DNA from: Nilaparvata lugens | Taxonomy: Eukaryota > Arthropoda > Insecta > Hemiptera > Delphacidae | NCBI RefSeq assembly: GCF_014356525.2 | Contig: NC_052511.1 | Span: forward strand, 14,741,942 to 14,805,941 | Reading direction: 5' to 3' | DNA length: 64,000 nt | Part shown: positions 1 through 12,602 of the stretch, one piece after another | Position numbering within the stretch: the stretch's first letter is position 1 | Layout: each line of letters begins with the position of its first letter | Program-made: the position numbers and the translations under genes | Notes under the pieces: generated by a model | The model's database searches: none | What the model was told of the DNA's origin: nothing | Seen by the model: the letters and a program-made list of their open reading frames with translations, nothing else

Positions 1-1138
1 ACAAACATGGCTGTTGGATACAGCTTGAAATGAAACTGTATCACTCTCCACCTTGATCGATAGTCTGTTTCCTTAGATCTTCACTATATTGATGTATCAT
101 TCTCAAGATATTTCATTCAACACAAGTCTATGGTATAATTATATTTTGCTACTCAGCTATTCAGACGTATTGTGAATAATCCAGCAAAGGCGATAGCAAT
201 TCACTTTTTATTAAACGCTAAGAAACTTTTATTTCATGAAAGAAAATAATATTGCAATGTACATTGTATAGTTAATTCTACTTCACAAGAACATATTAAT
301 ATTACTGTCTGAGAACAATTAAGACTAAGTTGCACATTTTTCATGTTTGTTTCTATGCTATTCAGTGTTGAAAAGAGAGTGAATAATGAATTAAATTATT
401 TCCCATAACATACAGATTAGGTAGGTACGGTACTCTTTCATCAATTCTGAATCAAACACTCAAAATGTTCTACACTGTACAATACCAAGCCTGTGAATGT
501 AGGCTATAGCTTTCAAATAGCTGAACAATACAATGAATCGTATTTTGCAATGCTATATCACAATAAACCTCATATGAGGTCAAGGGTTGACCTATGAGAT
601 CTTTTAACCTCATATTACTTGGAACAAATTCATTTGATTTTATAGTAAAGTTAAGAGAATATCGCGAATTATGTGTGGCTGCTTCCCCACTAAAGCATCA
701 AAATGATTGGGTGATAAACTGACAGGGAATGTTTTCATCCATGCCACAAACGCTAATAGAACTTTATTGTCTGCCAAGTCGTAAACGATCAATCAAGAGG
801 TGGGATGTGGAAAACATTGCATCAATCGCATTGAGGCTTTTTGTTCGGTTTACTGATAACTTATCACTGTAATAACACATTACTTTCATTAGAATATTGT
901 TTTGGAACTGTTCGTAATATAAAATTTGATGCGAATGTTCTTTTATTTATGAGCATTTTTTTATTGAAGTGGAGATTGAATTTACGTTGAAGATTATTTT
1001 TTCCCAAACGACCATTCCGAAAGAGAAACGCATTAGCATGATTAGTTATCTGACTAGTCAGATTATGAACTATTTTCAAGGTTGATGCTCAATGATCTCC
1101 AGACTTGTGCGTGAATAATATGGAAAATTATGAAAGAT
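1..1138. other. AT-rich intergenic DNA, no gene seen
   Basis: No reading frame longer than about 70 codons and no splice-bounded exon with coding character was found on either strand. The stretch ends at the target-site duplication of the MITE that follows. Confidence 0.6.
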
Positions 1139-1147
1139 GAGTGTATC

Positions 1148-2002
1148 CAACGTTAGTAGACAGAAGGTTGATCACTCACAGGTGTAAGATTCGAAGTGGA
1201 GGGGGGAACGCCAGCGTGACGTCACGGATAGTAAAAATGTGATGGAGTAACCACACTGAGCATACAGTTTATTCACTGTATCTTCAAATAAATCGTCGTT
1301 TATTGCCCTCAAGATTGACCTAGAACTTGAAAAGTCTCCATACTTATAGCGAATGAATCACCGCTTCTAATGATGTTGTTAGGCTAAATATTCCAAGTTC
1401 ATTCAACTTGTATGAATAAAATGAAGTTGAAAGTTTTTCAAGAATCTAAAAACATGACAAGAAAAAGTTAATAAGCTGGAAAAGCGTTAGTAGACAACGT
1501 TATACTACTATAATTTCAGATTAACGCATGAAAAATATTGAAAAATTAATGCATTGCAATAAACCGATCCCGATAAATTTATGAAGGCACTGAACACATG
1601 CTGGTATCGAGCACATGTTCTACGAGAATCAAAATATCTTATCCCCGAAATTCACAAGCTGATGTATAGCCAAACTACAAAATATAAACACGACCTAGAA
1701 GATGAAGAAACCTTAAGGGTTTGAAAAGGAAAGTTGGGAGGTGGGGTTTTTGCTTTTATATGGCAAATGCTTGTATTATTTAAATGTTTTGATAATTATT
1801 GTAAGGCAGAAACAGAAAGCTTGCATGTCAGAAAATGTTTGTGTAATATAATTTGACTATATGTCACCGTATGATTTTCAAGAATGCGATATTTTGCCTC
1901 CTCTGTACTACAGCCTACGTCACGGCTGCAGTTCCCCCACTCCAATTGCATTTCAACTAAAATACTATAGATGAGTGACCAACCTTCTGTCTACTAACTT
2001 TG
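1148..2002. mobile_element. MITE-like element with terminal inverted repeats and 9-bp target duplication
   Basis: The two ends are inverted copies of each other. The left end begins CAACGTTAGTAGACAGAAGG and the right end, read backwards, begins CAAAGTTAGTAGACAGAAGG. Similarity continues for about 30 bases and reappears in a G-rich block followed by a GTGACGT motif. The 9-mer GAGTGTATC occurs immediately outside both ends (1139-1147 and 2003-2011), as expected for a target-site duplication. No transposase is encoded, so this is a non-autonomous element. A 9-bp duplication would fit Mutator-like or foldback elements; the family is not identified. Confidence 0.8.
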
Positions 2003-2108
2003 GAGTGTATCTACAGCTCCAGTAGGATCGCGAACCACCGGAAAGCAATTTTCCAACTTATAAATTATTAATTTGTTTTTTAACTTTTCTTGACGACACT
2101 TAAGTTCA

Positions 2109-2316
2109 TTTTTGAATAATAGTTATTAAAAACTAGTACTCAAATGTGGAGCGCTTTAGAATTTTCAAATCGATTATCAATACTCGTGTTTTAAAGTCCG
2201 AAAGAACTCCACACGTGACTACAGTACTAGTCCAAAACTCGTATTGCAAATGGATTTAAAAATTCGAAAGCGCTCCACACGTGAGTACTAGTTTTTAATA
2301 ACTATTATTCAAAAAG
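2109..2316. mobile_element. Palindromic MITE-like repeat
   Basis: Two arms of roughly 44 bases (about 2112-2158 and 2266-2312) are inverted copies. Each contains the block AATAGTTATTAAAAACTAGT or its complement and ends in a GCGCTTT/AAAGCGC boundary next to CACACGTG-like motifs. The centre is diverged. There is no coding capacity, and a target duplication was not clear. Confidence 0.65.
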
Positions 2317-3894
2317 TAATAAACTATGGTGTCATAAAAAAGAATTATTAAACATCAGCTCGTTATGAAAAGTTTAATGGGTGAGTATCATAAAACCATC
2401 AAAAACAAAAAAAAATGAAATAAAAATTGGTTGGTTCCTTTCATATAAAAAGCCGTCCAAATTATACTTAGTAGTAGCTTCTTATAAATTTTTACCATCT
2501 GAGAAGTTTAATTTCTCATCAAATGTAGTAGCCTACCTTTTCAATCTCGGATCCAATGATAAGCTGAGCTTCTTGATATACTTTGAACTATATTTTAAGT
2601 TTTTAATTTTCCTAGCTGAAGAATAGAAACCTCAAAAATTGAATGAAGATTTTTCAACTGATCTTTTCAACACAGTTTACAAATTATACAAACACTTCTA
2701 CGAACAGCTCGATTTCGCTCTCTTGCTCCACAATCTCGATACGAAGTCGAGCACAAGAAATAATTCATTTTGAAAGTTAGTGCCGCCAGTCTGCTTAAAG
2801 TTTAATTAGGTTCAGAGTCCTAGTAAGCGTTTCTTGAATGTGGAAAGGGTTGCTATCTTGGTCGGGATCCACGATCATCCCTGGCAAGAGTTGGATGCCC
2901 AAACTTGGGAATTAATTCATCCAAACACTACTCAATATCACCCAACTATCACCCAATCATTACTCCACAAAATGGAAATTTAACACCCTCACAAACAACT
3001 TGGATAAAGCAAGGGGTATCAATAAAGGCTATCAAGTAACTCCTATGAAGCTACGAGATGTTACTTCGATAAAAGGGACAGATTTGGATGGGAGGCTGGT
3101 AGGGAATTTATTCAAAACCAAATTAGGCAATGAATATTCGTCGAACGTAACATCGATCTGAGATAACTCAAAGAAGCTCACTAACTCTATCAATATTCCA
3201 GAGATGGAATTCAATTTGAATAATATTAGGCAACTTGTATCTATGTTTTGAAACTGAATTATATTCAAACCTCGCAACTAAAATTTCCAAGAACTTTCTA
3301 TTATTTTATCGGATAGATGATGCAATTATGATTACATTTATAGAACCCTCCTTTATCAATTGGAGTGGTTGTTGAAAAAATATTGATTTGAAGCTTCTAA
3401 GATCGGATTCATTGTCCAAAATCAGAGAAACATGTCACTTTTATATCACTCACTTTAAATGATAAAACTCTCAAACAAGATCAAAATAATAATAATAAAA
3501 TATAATATTTTATTGGTATGGAAAACAAATATAATATTTGCGACATGACAAATCCAAACACCCCTTTTACAGGAGTTCAGTGGATGCAATGAAATAGATG
3601 AATAATTAGAATATTCCAACAATCCAAGATCCATGAAGCAAGATAGAATGAGAGTTTCAAAACCAGTACAATTTAAAATTTCATGAATTATGATATTTTT
3701 CATCGAAGTGCTAATACAAGTTGTTTCAATTATTAGGTAAAATTGTGTTATCGCTTTCAATAAAACTGTATCTTCAACAATAAGTGTTCAGTAATTCTGT
3801 GATTAATAGAAACAAAGGTGATGTAGGTAAGTTGAGTCTACTAAAGTAGGTTCCCTCAATTCCAAATGAGAGAGAGTTTTCAAATCTACGTGCT
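2317..3894. other. Intergenic, nothing recognised
   Basis: Only short random frames occur here (the longest about 100 codons, of low-complexity AT-rich composition). No splice-consistent exon or known domain was seen. Confidence 0.5.
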
Positions 3895-4053
3895 GGTTGC
3901 ACAAAAGCCGGTTAAATTTTAATCGTGATTAAATCCACTAGAACCAATCAGAAAAGCCGTCTTATCAAAAAGGCTGGTTGGTTCTTGCTTGGTTGGTTGA
4001 TTGGTTCTCGTGAAATTAAACACGGTTCAAATTTGACCGTCTTTTGTGCAACC
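3895..4053. mobile_element. Short palindromic MITE (GGTTGCACAAAAG ends)
   Basis: The left end GGTTGCACAAAAGCCGGTTA is mirrored on the right by the complement of GGTTGCACAAAAGACGGTCA. The arms run about 40 bases and flank a centre rich in TTGGTTGG repeats. At about 160 bp with no coding potential, it is a typical non-autonomous DNA transposon. An obvious target duplication was not found. Confidence 0.7.
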
Positions 4054-5704
4054 GGGCATCTCTTGGACTGTTCAGTAATTTTAATCATTCTTATATACTC
4101 ATTTCGAGCCTGTTGATTTTCAAGTTTTCAATTCAGCAGTATCTGATAATACAGTAGTATTCTAGCTCTAGCAGCAGTAACCGTTATGCTCACGTTCATA
4201 GAACACAACGTACTGCTGATAAGTAATAGTATCTTACGTCACAAGGACGGGAAGGGGCCTTTTGCAGGCGAGAATGATGTTTCTAGTCGAGGCGTTAGGC
4301 GAGACTAGAATTTAATTTCAGCACTGCAAAAGATATTCACGTCCAAGTAACGTACACTATTTTTTGTCATAACAATCTAAAGAAGAATAATTGAGAAATA
4401 TAAAACATTACCTGCTTGTGCTGAAGTTACTACATGCATTCTATAAACATAACCTAGTTTACTAATTCCAAATCAGGAATTTTGCGGAAGTTGACAAAAC
4501 TTCCACCTGGAGCGATGAGAATGTTTTTTGTAGCAGTTTTTTGTTCCTATTTCGGAACTAGGAAACATACTCGACTGTAAAGAAAATATATGCCTTCATA
4601 ACAGTAGAGTAAGTTGTAATGAGAATCATATGTATATTATTTTGTTCTGCAAACAGCTGTTTACCTGATTGATTTCATGCATGGAGAAGAGCTGGAATTG
4701 AATGACTATGATAAAAAATAAATAGTAGTTCACAAAGTGATACTTGGATATATAAACAGTATTTCCAGAGTTTTTCAATATTTGTGAATGAAGATTTCAC
4801 ATCAGAATAGACACATGGACAAGCAGAAAACGGTCCGCTGAGTAAATAGTGTGTTTACAAACAAGCATTTCTCTTCCATGTGTACATCTATTTGAAAAGT
4901 GATACAAAAAAGTTTCAACCGCATTTTTATGTTTTATTTTTCAGATTGTAGGCTTTCGAGCCACTGGAATTGTCAGACTTGGGCGGATCCGCTTTTGAAT
5001 GAATACAGTATAATAGTTCATAAATCTCAGATATAGATGACCTGTGACATAATTAATAGATCATCAGTTATGAATGAGAACTTCTGTTTTCATTGATTGA
5101 ATTGATATCACTGATATTAAATATTGATACTGATATTGATATAAGACTTATCGATATTTATGAGGATGAACTCAGAAGATTCAGCTGAATGATAAATTCA
5201 ATAATTTTTTGAATAAAAATATAATTGGATACAAAATACAAAAGTACAAAATTGGATAAAAATTATAGTGGGGAAACTTAATAATATTGGAGATTGATTT
5301 CCCTCACATTAGTTATTCCACCTAGATTCACTCTATAATTCGTGTTATAAACTCGAAAAATACAACATTAATAGCACTAAAATATCAATGCACACAAATA
5401 CGTACAATATTCCTTTACAGAAATTTCCATCTCAGTTTTACAAATTCCATTTCTGAATAATTCTGGGGGCACAAACTCTTATTGGGAAGAAAATAATACG
5501 GCTACAAAATTATTCAGAAATTTGAGTACAAACTCAGCCATAAGCACGAGTTGGTTGCCTTTCAAGCTTTAACAGGAGCCAATCACAATATTATTATAAA
5601 GAGTCTGGTAGGTAGAGTGGTTAGTTGCTCAAAATGTACTTGACTAAGGATTCTCCATGTATGCGTCATTTTTCTCTTATGAAGGGAGATATGCGATTTT
5701 CCTT
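4054..5704. other. Intergenic DNA downstream of the 5705-10933 minus-strand gene
   Basis: AT-rich, with no supported gene. The 3' UTR of the minus-strand gene must lie in the right part, but I could not choose a polyadenylation signal with confidence. Confidence 0.5.
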
Positions 5705-6234
5705 TCAAAAAGGATGATTGTTTACGAATCGCCTGGTTTTGAATGGAGACACAATAGGACCCTCCACTGCCAACACACCTTCGCTCACAACAGGCACAGA
5801 GGGAACTTGCTTGCCTCCAACAATCGGCACTGGAACTATTGATCTCTGTAGACCCAACATGGGTTCTCCTTCGATGGCCATATCCGAAGCCACCTTCTTG
5901 GAGGGAACCATCTCAATCATAGAGCCTACAACATCTTGATTCTGATTCATGTCATCCACCGGTACATTAATCGCTGCTAGCGATATGCTGTCTGTTGCTA
6001 GTGGCATGTTGTCTGCGACTTGTGCAGTGTCTGGGACCTGTTGTGCAGTAACAATTCCAGTTGATGGCTGTCCAATGACTAGTCCAGTAGTCGATGGTTG
6101 TCCCAGATTTATTCCTAATTTTGGTTGTCCGATCACGATTGGTTCTTGGTAGTTGCCCTTCATGATGTCACTTACAAGAACGTTGACCTGTTCAGGTGAG
6201 ATGCCAAGAATTGGGGCAAGCATACCGACTCCAT
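5705..6234 (-). CDS. Exon 4 of the secreted-protein gene (V/P/G/Q-rich C-terminus)
   Basis: The acceptor is GAATTGCAG. The exon runs 530 nt to its stop, so it carries more than half of the protein. It contains three spaced GQP motifs and repeated VP pairs, and it ends RRFVNNHPF. Plus-strand frames over the same bases are shadows. Confidence 0.8.
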
Positions 6235-9200
6235 CTGCAATTCGATCTCAATTTTAAAATCATATTCGAATGCTTATTCAAAACATAGAATGAAATCATA
6301 ATAGAATAATAAAAAATGGAGACTATAATAATAATTGTCCACATGGTGTGGTGAGCTGGAGAATAGAAAAGGAAGCAGAATACTTCATCAACTAGTTCCG
6401 ATATAAAGGAACTAAATAATAAGTAATAGTAATAATAATTAACAAGATAATAGGTGGTTAATGGGCTGAATCAGATTAAAGGGAAACAATACGAAACGGA
6501 GAAAATAGGGGGAGGAATAGGTATACAGTTAATAGTATCAATCAATAACTGGAAACAAATTCCACAAACTTCGTCGTATAATGATGAGAAATAAAAATTA
6601 TGAATGTAGTTCCTTCGGAAACCTGTCTATGCAATCCGCACTACACTACTGTAACCGCTTGGTAAAGAACTTGACCTTGAAGCTCACCAACAGCAATACC
6701 GTTTTCTTCATAGTTCTCATTTTCCTTTCTCTCCCTCTTCCTCATGCACACCCTTCCAACAATCTTTCCTTGTTCAACAGGTGTCAAGCGTGTAGCCTAC
6801 TCTCGCCTTGAACCAAAAACTACTGTAATATTTATCTATTTCCAATGTATCAATAGGGATCCATATAGATATCCATCATTACCGTATCCATTATTAATTC
6901 TACTATATCTGAATAAAAAATAATTAATTTTATTTCTTGATTGAATCTTTCAACTGATTTAACAAACATGCTATTATCGGTGCGCGGTCTTAGAGGGGGG
7001 ATTAAAGGGCTAAGAGGGAGATAGAAACCAGTTCCAGAAACGCTTTTATAAATCCATTGATTCTTCAAACACTACATTAAAAAATCTTGGTAATCCTAAA
7101 TAGGTTTATTTTTAATTTTAGCATGTTTTCCCATCCACTGGTTGACTGAGAATTTAGTCAAATCAAACTGGATAAAGTTTCAACCATTTTCTTTGCGTTA
7201 ATAGATAGAATCTGCTAATCCAATTTTCATAAATTCAACATTCTATTCAACAAGGAAAAACTCCAAATATTTAAGGTATACATCTAAAGGCAATGTAGAT
7301 AGCTGGAATATTATTAAAGTGCATTGATTCAAAGGACCTCCGTTATCCAAGAGAGATTTTTTTTCTTTGTACTTAGGCCTACAGTCACAGCCTACTATAG
7401 ATATATAGATCTAGAGTTAGCCATGCTACAGTAGATTTCATAAACTATTGATACTCAATAAAATCATATGTTCCATCTAGGTTAGAAATGTGTAAAATGT
7501 TTTGTAAGTTAGGCTTAATTCTAGTGCTATAATTATGTTTTGTTATGAGAAAGTGGATTTTGTGAGTTTCAATAGCCTATTAGTAAGAAAAGCATAAATT
7601 GCAAGTATTGTAAGTTCATTGAGAAGAGTAAGTTGATTTTTGAAATTATTATTTCATGTTGATTAATACATTAGATACGGTAGTTTGTATTTGTTCTATT
7701 GAAAATATAACTTACAAGCTCTGAGTCGTTGCTGCATCAGTCTTGGGTTTTTCAATGGCGTGCTGCTGCCCAATAGGCTTACCCCTAAGCAAGGTGACCT
7801 CCTGAATCTTGGGTACAACTTTGGCACAAGATTCAACCCTTCACGTCCCGCTCTTTTCAATATGTGGTCAACAGATTCGACTGGGTTCTCTGTAAATGGA
7901 ATAAGAAAAACAATTTAATCCATACGAATTATTTTTAATCTTGGTGATTTAAAAAATTATTAACTTTTCAGCTTATAGAAGTGTACATGTTCATAGAGCG
8001 CTTTTATAACTATGGCATGATAATATAATTGTTTGTAACGGTATAAATAAATATACGCTATACAAATCAAATCATCGTTTATTGCCATAAAATATCAAAT
8101 ATGTTGAGACAATCGTCATTATTAAAACTTGAAAATACGAGTTGAAGAACTCAACTATCACAGATAAAACTTATACTACACACTACAATCCACACATATC
8201 TAAAACAACAATGGATCCATGAGCAATCACCACAGCACAGCTGCACCATAACACACTTATAATAACAATGGTATTACACCACAAAAGCTATTATAGGTGA
8301 TACCTACATGTATGTGAGTTTTTCTGTGTACAAAAAAGTAGAACATTCACACTTAAGAATATTACAACATATTTCTTTTTTCTCTATTAGCCATGCCCAC
8401 ATGAACTTTACGCATGCGTGGTTAATAAATATATTAACACTATATTGTAGAATTGTAGTAATAGGAGTCATTCTTATTCCTATTGGAATAAATTGATAAA
8501 TAGAAAAAGAAATATTGAGAATTGTTATTCTGATTGCAAGACATTACTGGAATACAGTACCGTACTTTTTATTAATGTTTCATTTTCTATTCTTTTATAA
8601 ATTCTCATTGATCAATCATTTTTATCATTCTTCTATTATTAAGTTCAATCATATTTCTTTTATCATAGAATTTTGACATTTTATTACCAATTCTTCCCGT
8701 CATTACAGAAGAATAATTTATCACTTGCTAGCCTACATATTGATTTTACTCTTGATTTGAATGAATAAATTTAATAGTTTCTAGCTCTAATTCCGTTGAA
8801 TTAGAATAAAAAACAATTATTTAAAAGATAAAAAATTTAATTATAGTAGTTATATACATTTTTTCTTTAGTTAGCAGTACCGTAAACTACTGTATTATTT
8901 GACAATTTATTTCTAATACTTCCTAATGCTTCATTTTTTTATTATTATTACAACTGGTGAGATTGAATTACATGTCATTGATTGATTGATTGATATACAG
9001 TATTATATAATTCCACATTATAAATAGAAAATATACAATATCAATCCATTATGATAATTGATTCCCAGTCTCAGAGGAATGGGCATAAACTAAAGTAGTA
9101 CCTAAGTTCTGTTTTTGTAGTAAAACAAGTCTCTCATTTTCTTGAAATGAGTGATAAAACATTGTAATTTTAAATGTAGATCCCAGTAAATAAAGTGAAA

Positions 9201-10933
9201 CAGACAGATTTCTCTATTGATTGTTTCTAGGAAATTTATTTGAAAAACGTCAATAGATTGGAATTGTTCTCAATGAAAATGCAGAAGGAAATGATTCTTG
9301 AATAAATATAAACTAACAATGTTGATAATATGAATTTGTTCATTTAGAAATTCCAGTGTAAGCAATAAATTATTTCAATATCATGAAAAAGGAAGTGGTT
9401 AGTAGAGTGTAATCAGAATAGGATTTATCCTGAGACGATAAAAACGAACAAAAATATTCAATCTTTCTTCAGAAATATTCTTCCTTCAGGATAAAAACAT
9501 TTGAAATTGAATTTTTGAAAAAAATCACTCATAGGTACCATTTGTAAGATAAGAAGTTGATTTTTATTCTTTCCACTTTATTAGTGAAGAGTGGAAAATC
9601 ATTGAACAATGATTGTGCTGCAAGAAGTACGCTACTACGATGCCAGTACCTACTGTATATAGTTACACGTTCCAAAAACAATATAAAAATGATCAAATTA
9701 TGTAACTTTTCTATATTTAGCAACCATCAAATGTTAACCATGAAGTAGCAGGTTATAACAGAAAGTACGTTATTTGTCACATGTTTGAAAAATAAGATTA
9801 ACAATAATTATCAAATTTAATAAATTTCCTACTTACATTCAGCAACTACGCCATTAAATTTCTAAATGATTGTATTAGGTCTACCTGTTCTTATCCGACA
9901 TCTGCATTCAGCCCCATCAATGTGAACCTCTCCATTGTTTGCCTTGCAAATTCTTTTGCATTTGGCTGCTATCTCATCCAGGTCCGAATATCTGCTTCCA
10001 AAATCGAATAGGGGTGATGAGATGACTTGACCTGTTGATGAAAAAAATCAAAGTTGCAGATAGATAACGTAGACTTATGAATAAATCTGCATAAAATAAT
10101 AAAGTCATTAAATACCTATATCTGTTTATTTGAATCATCGATTCTCTTTGTTCTATCTTGATAATATTATTGAAATAATAATTTTATCTTGATATATTCG
10201 TGCTATTCAATATGTATATTTTTCAATGATACCTATAGCCTATTAAAAAACTCTGCTCTGTGAAATTGTTATATTAGGCCCTATTTATATGGTTTTTAAC
10301 TTATGATTGATTGAATTATAAAGCTGTACAATGACAGTGAACAATAAAAATATAATTCCAATAAGCTCTTACGGTATTATTCATACTCACTTGGCCTGGC
10401 TGAGTGGAAATGGTCCAATTAGAACAAGTTGAAATTATATTTTTACTGTTCATTGTCACTATTGCGTGCGAATCCAGCTTGAACTGAAATTCTGATTATT
10501 GTAAGAGATATCTATCTCTTTCATAGATGTTAATTTTTTCACAGTAAACTCATCAGCTCATGACCCCATGTATAACTAGAATATGAGAGCTATGAGGTGT
10601 TTAAAATTATTAGAAATTGATACAATGTGTGTTGAGAGCTGTCACAGTCAGAGAACTTTTAAACTAGCTCACAATAATAACATAAGTTCACAAATTTTAT
10701 TTCCATACAAAATCAGTTCGATCAATATTATTGCATTATTAAAATCTTTATCATTTCGCAGGAAAAAGCAGAAATAAAAGAAGATAATCTTTTTTGAAAA
10801 ATCAATTCCAATATTCAAGGGGAATCAAATTAATACAAGAATATTCGTTGGTTTACTTACCTAATGTAATCGTCAACAAAAAAGCCACAAATAGAAACAT
10901 TTCGTATTGAATCATGCCTAAAGCTTGCTGCAT
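5705..10933 (-). CDS. Four-exon gene for an unrecognised secreted Cys-containing protein (307 aa)
   Basis: The exons on the minus strand are 10933-10861, 10031-9885, 7889-7716 and 6234-5705. All junctions are GT-AG, the phases chain (1,1,1) and the joined length is 924 nt including the stop. The N-terminus has a hydrophobic run after a second Met (MFLFVAFLLTITLG), which reads as a signal peptide. Exon 2 contains four Cys in the pattern CKRICK...CRC. Exon 3 is basic with an FRRSPC dibasic site. The long last exon is poor in Cys and rich in V, P, G and Q, with repeated GQP motifs. No family was recognised. A secreted lineage-specific product is inferred from the signal peptide and composition. 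Confidence 0.8.
7716..7889 (-). CDS. Exon 3 of the secreted-protein gene
   Basis: The acceptor is CCATTTACAG and the donor GTAAGT. The exon is 174 nt, in phase 1 at both ends. It is basic, with the fragment PRFRRSPC that could be a proprotein cleavage site, and one more Cys. Confidence 0.8.
8040..8240 (-). repeat. Retroelement 3'-end-like fragment in intron
   Basis: The motif TCGTTTATTGCCATAAAA is the reverse of a common LINE/SINE tail (GGCAATAAACGA). Similar short motifs occur near 1289 and 44816. No coding sequence is attached. It lies in intron 2 of the secreted-protein gene. Confidence 0.35.
9885..10031 (-). CDS. Exon 2 of the secreted-protein gene (Cys cluster)
   Basis: The acceptor is ATCAACAG and the donor GTAGAC. 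It encodes 48 complete codons with the Cys motifs KCKRICK and CRCRI, and it enters and leaves in phase 1. Confidence 0.8.
10861..10933 (-). CDS. Exon 1 of the secreted-protein gene (signal peptide)
   Basis: It encodes the start codon and about 24 residues ending in a hydrophobic stretch. The donor is GTAAGTAA immediately after, in phase 1. A second in-frame Met at codon 7 or 12 could be the true start, and either choice keeps the signal peptide. Confidence 0.75.
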
Positions 10934-12414
10934 ACGAGGTAGTTATCTACTGATCACAAAAATAATCTTCAAATCTAACAAAAGAGTCAACCTGATTATT
11001 TAGTCCATTGTTATCGATTTTCCAAGTAAATTGCATGAAAATCCATAAACAAGACATAGTGAGATTCACTTCTATCTGTCAGCATTCTTAATGGATGATT
11101 ATTATTCCATCCTTTCCAATTGATTCTGTCAGTTTCAGTGAATCCTACAATAGCTAGGTCATCTGAGTCAGCATTGTTTTGTTTGCACTGCAAGGCCAGT
11201 GAAAGCCAGTGAAATAGGTACCGTGGCAATCATGCTGAATTTGAACGTACCTGTTGCAAACTATTGTAATTTGAATACATGTTTCAAATTGGATTTGTGA
11301 AAAGAATTGAGCTTCTTCGTAGAGAACACAAAAATAATGACAGTTGAATAGAGCTTTTGTCAACACTTTTTTAAAGTGAATCATCCAAAATACGATTAAT
11401 TGGAGAGAAAGTTAGGATGAGACATGTCTACTTAAAATGTATATTTATTAATCCATATAGAATTATCTATCTGATATTAAATATAGCAATTTCACATTTT
11501 GGCATGTATTAAATATATAATTATCCAATTGATTACTCTGATCTCATTTATTAGGAAAATGCATATTATAACAATAATTTTAATTTTCTATGAGAATCTT
11601 TGATAAGCGTTATAATTTATTACTCTTCGATTAATTACCAGTATTGATAAGCTGGTGAATTGAACCCAGAATTAATATTTGGTTTCAAATTTTTTTAGAG
11701 ACCCATATTTTTTATAAATGTCATTCTTCAATTATTCATGCAAACTCATATTGTTTCCATTGTCAAACAATTTTATTCTTCATAATCTGTGAAAAAAGTT
11801 ATTATTCTTGTCCTTGACAAAAAAAAAATAGCTATTCAATAAGTAATTTGCAAACTTCATAATAATTCAATATCAATATAAAAATCATAGATAAAACCCT
11901 TGTATTCTTGTTTGTGGTCAATATCTTCTAATACTTGTTCTGGTATTATTCTTTCCAGTATGAATATCAATATCACAAATTCAAACATTTTAATCTTTAT
12001 CTGTAGTAATCTATGAAATAGATCCAACCAGTCATGAGAAAAGTGGCTATGTTCATGAAAATGTCTACTGGATAATGAATAATAAATCATTTTCTACGTT
12101 CAAAATATTTCTACTTTCTACTCCACTTTATCTTCATATAAATATTCTACAGCATGAATACCTTCTCTATATAACGATTTTTCGTCTCATAATCCTGTGT
12201 AAGTCTTCAGGAGACATGAAATGACAAATGCATATGCAAACAATGTACGGTATGTATCTTGAGAAAGATAATGTCTCTTGGATATTGTATTTTATTATGT
12301 TGTTCTTGGCTGATTGATAGGTTCCACCGCTTTCTTGCATTATAGCACAAAATTTCTAAATAATAGTGCTCAATTTTCCCCTCCACCAACGACGATTATT
12401 CTTTATCCTTTCAG

Positions 12415-12602
12415 AGATTGAAAAGGATTTCGGATACAGAAGTGGCGTTTTGGTTGGAAACTGGATTGATAAACAAGATAACTTCAAAAATCAGAAAATT
12501 AAAGCTTCACCAACACCATTATCAGTTTACAAGGAAGATTTCAAGATGAATTTTAGAATGCCAGACAGACTACAAATGTATAAGAATTTGAAACATAACT
12601 GG
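12415..12602 (+). CDS. CFAP107: CFAP107-like exon A
   Basis: The acceptor is TATCCTTTCAG and the donor GTAAGC. It begins with two bases that complete a split codon, so at least one exon lies upstream. It carries the family signature VLVGNW. Confidence 0.7.

Noticed and set aside
5657..6152. Three plus-strand frames over the secreted-protein last exon
   Set aside because: Phase-consistent splicing, a signal peptide and one long frame support the minus strand.
11011..11384. Two overlapping minus frames upstream of the secreted-protein gene
   Set aside because: No splice or start context and no coding character; probably chance frames in the 5' flank.
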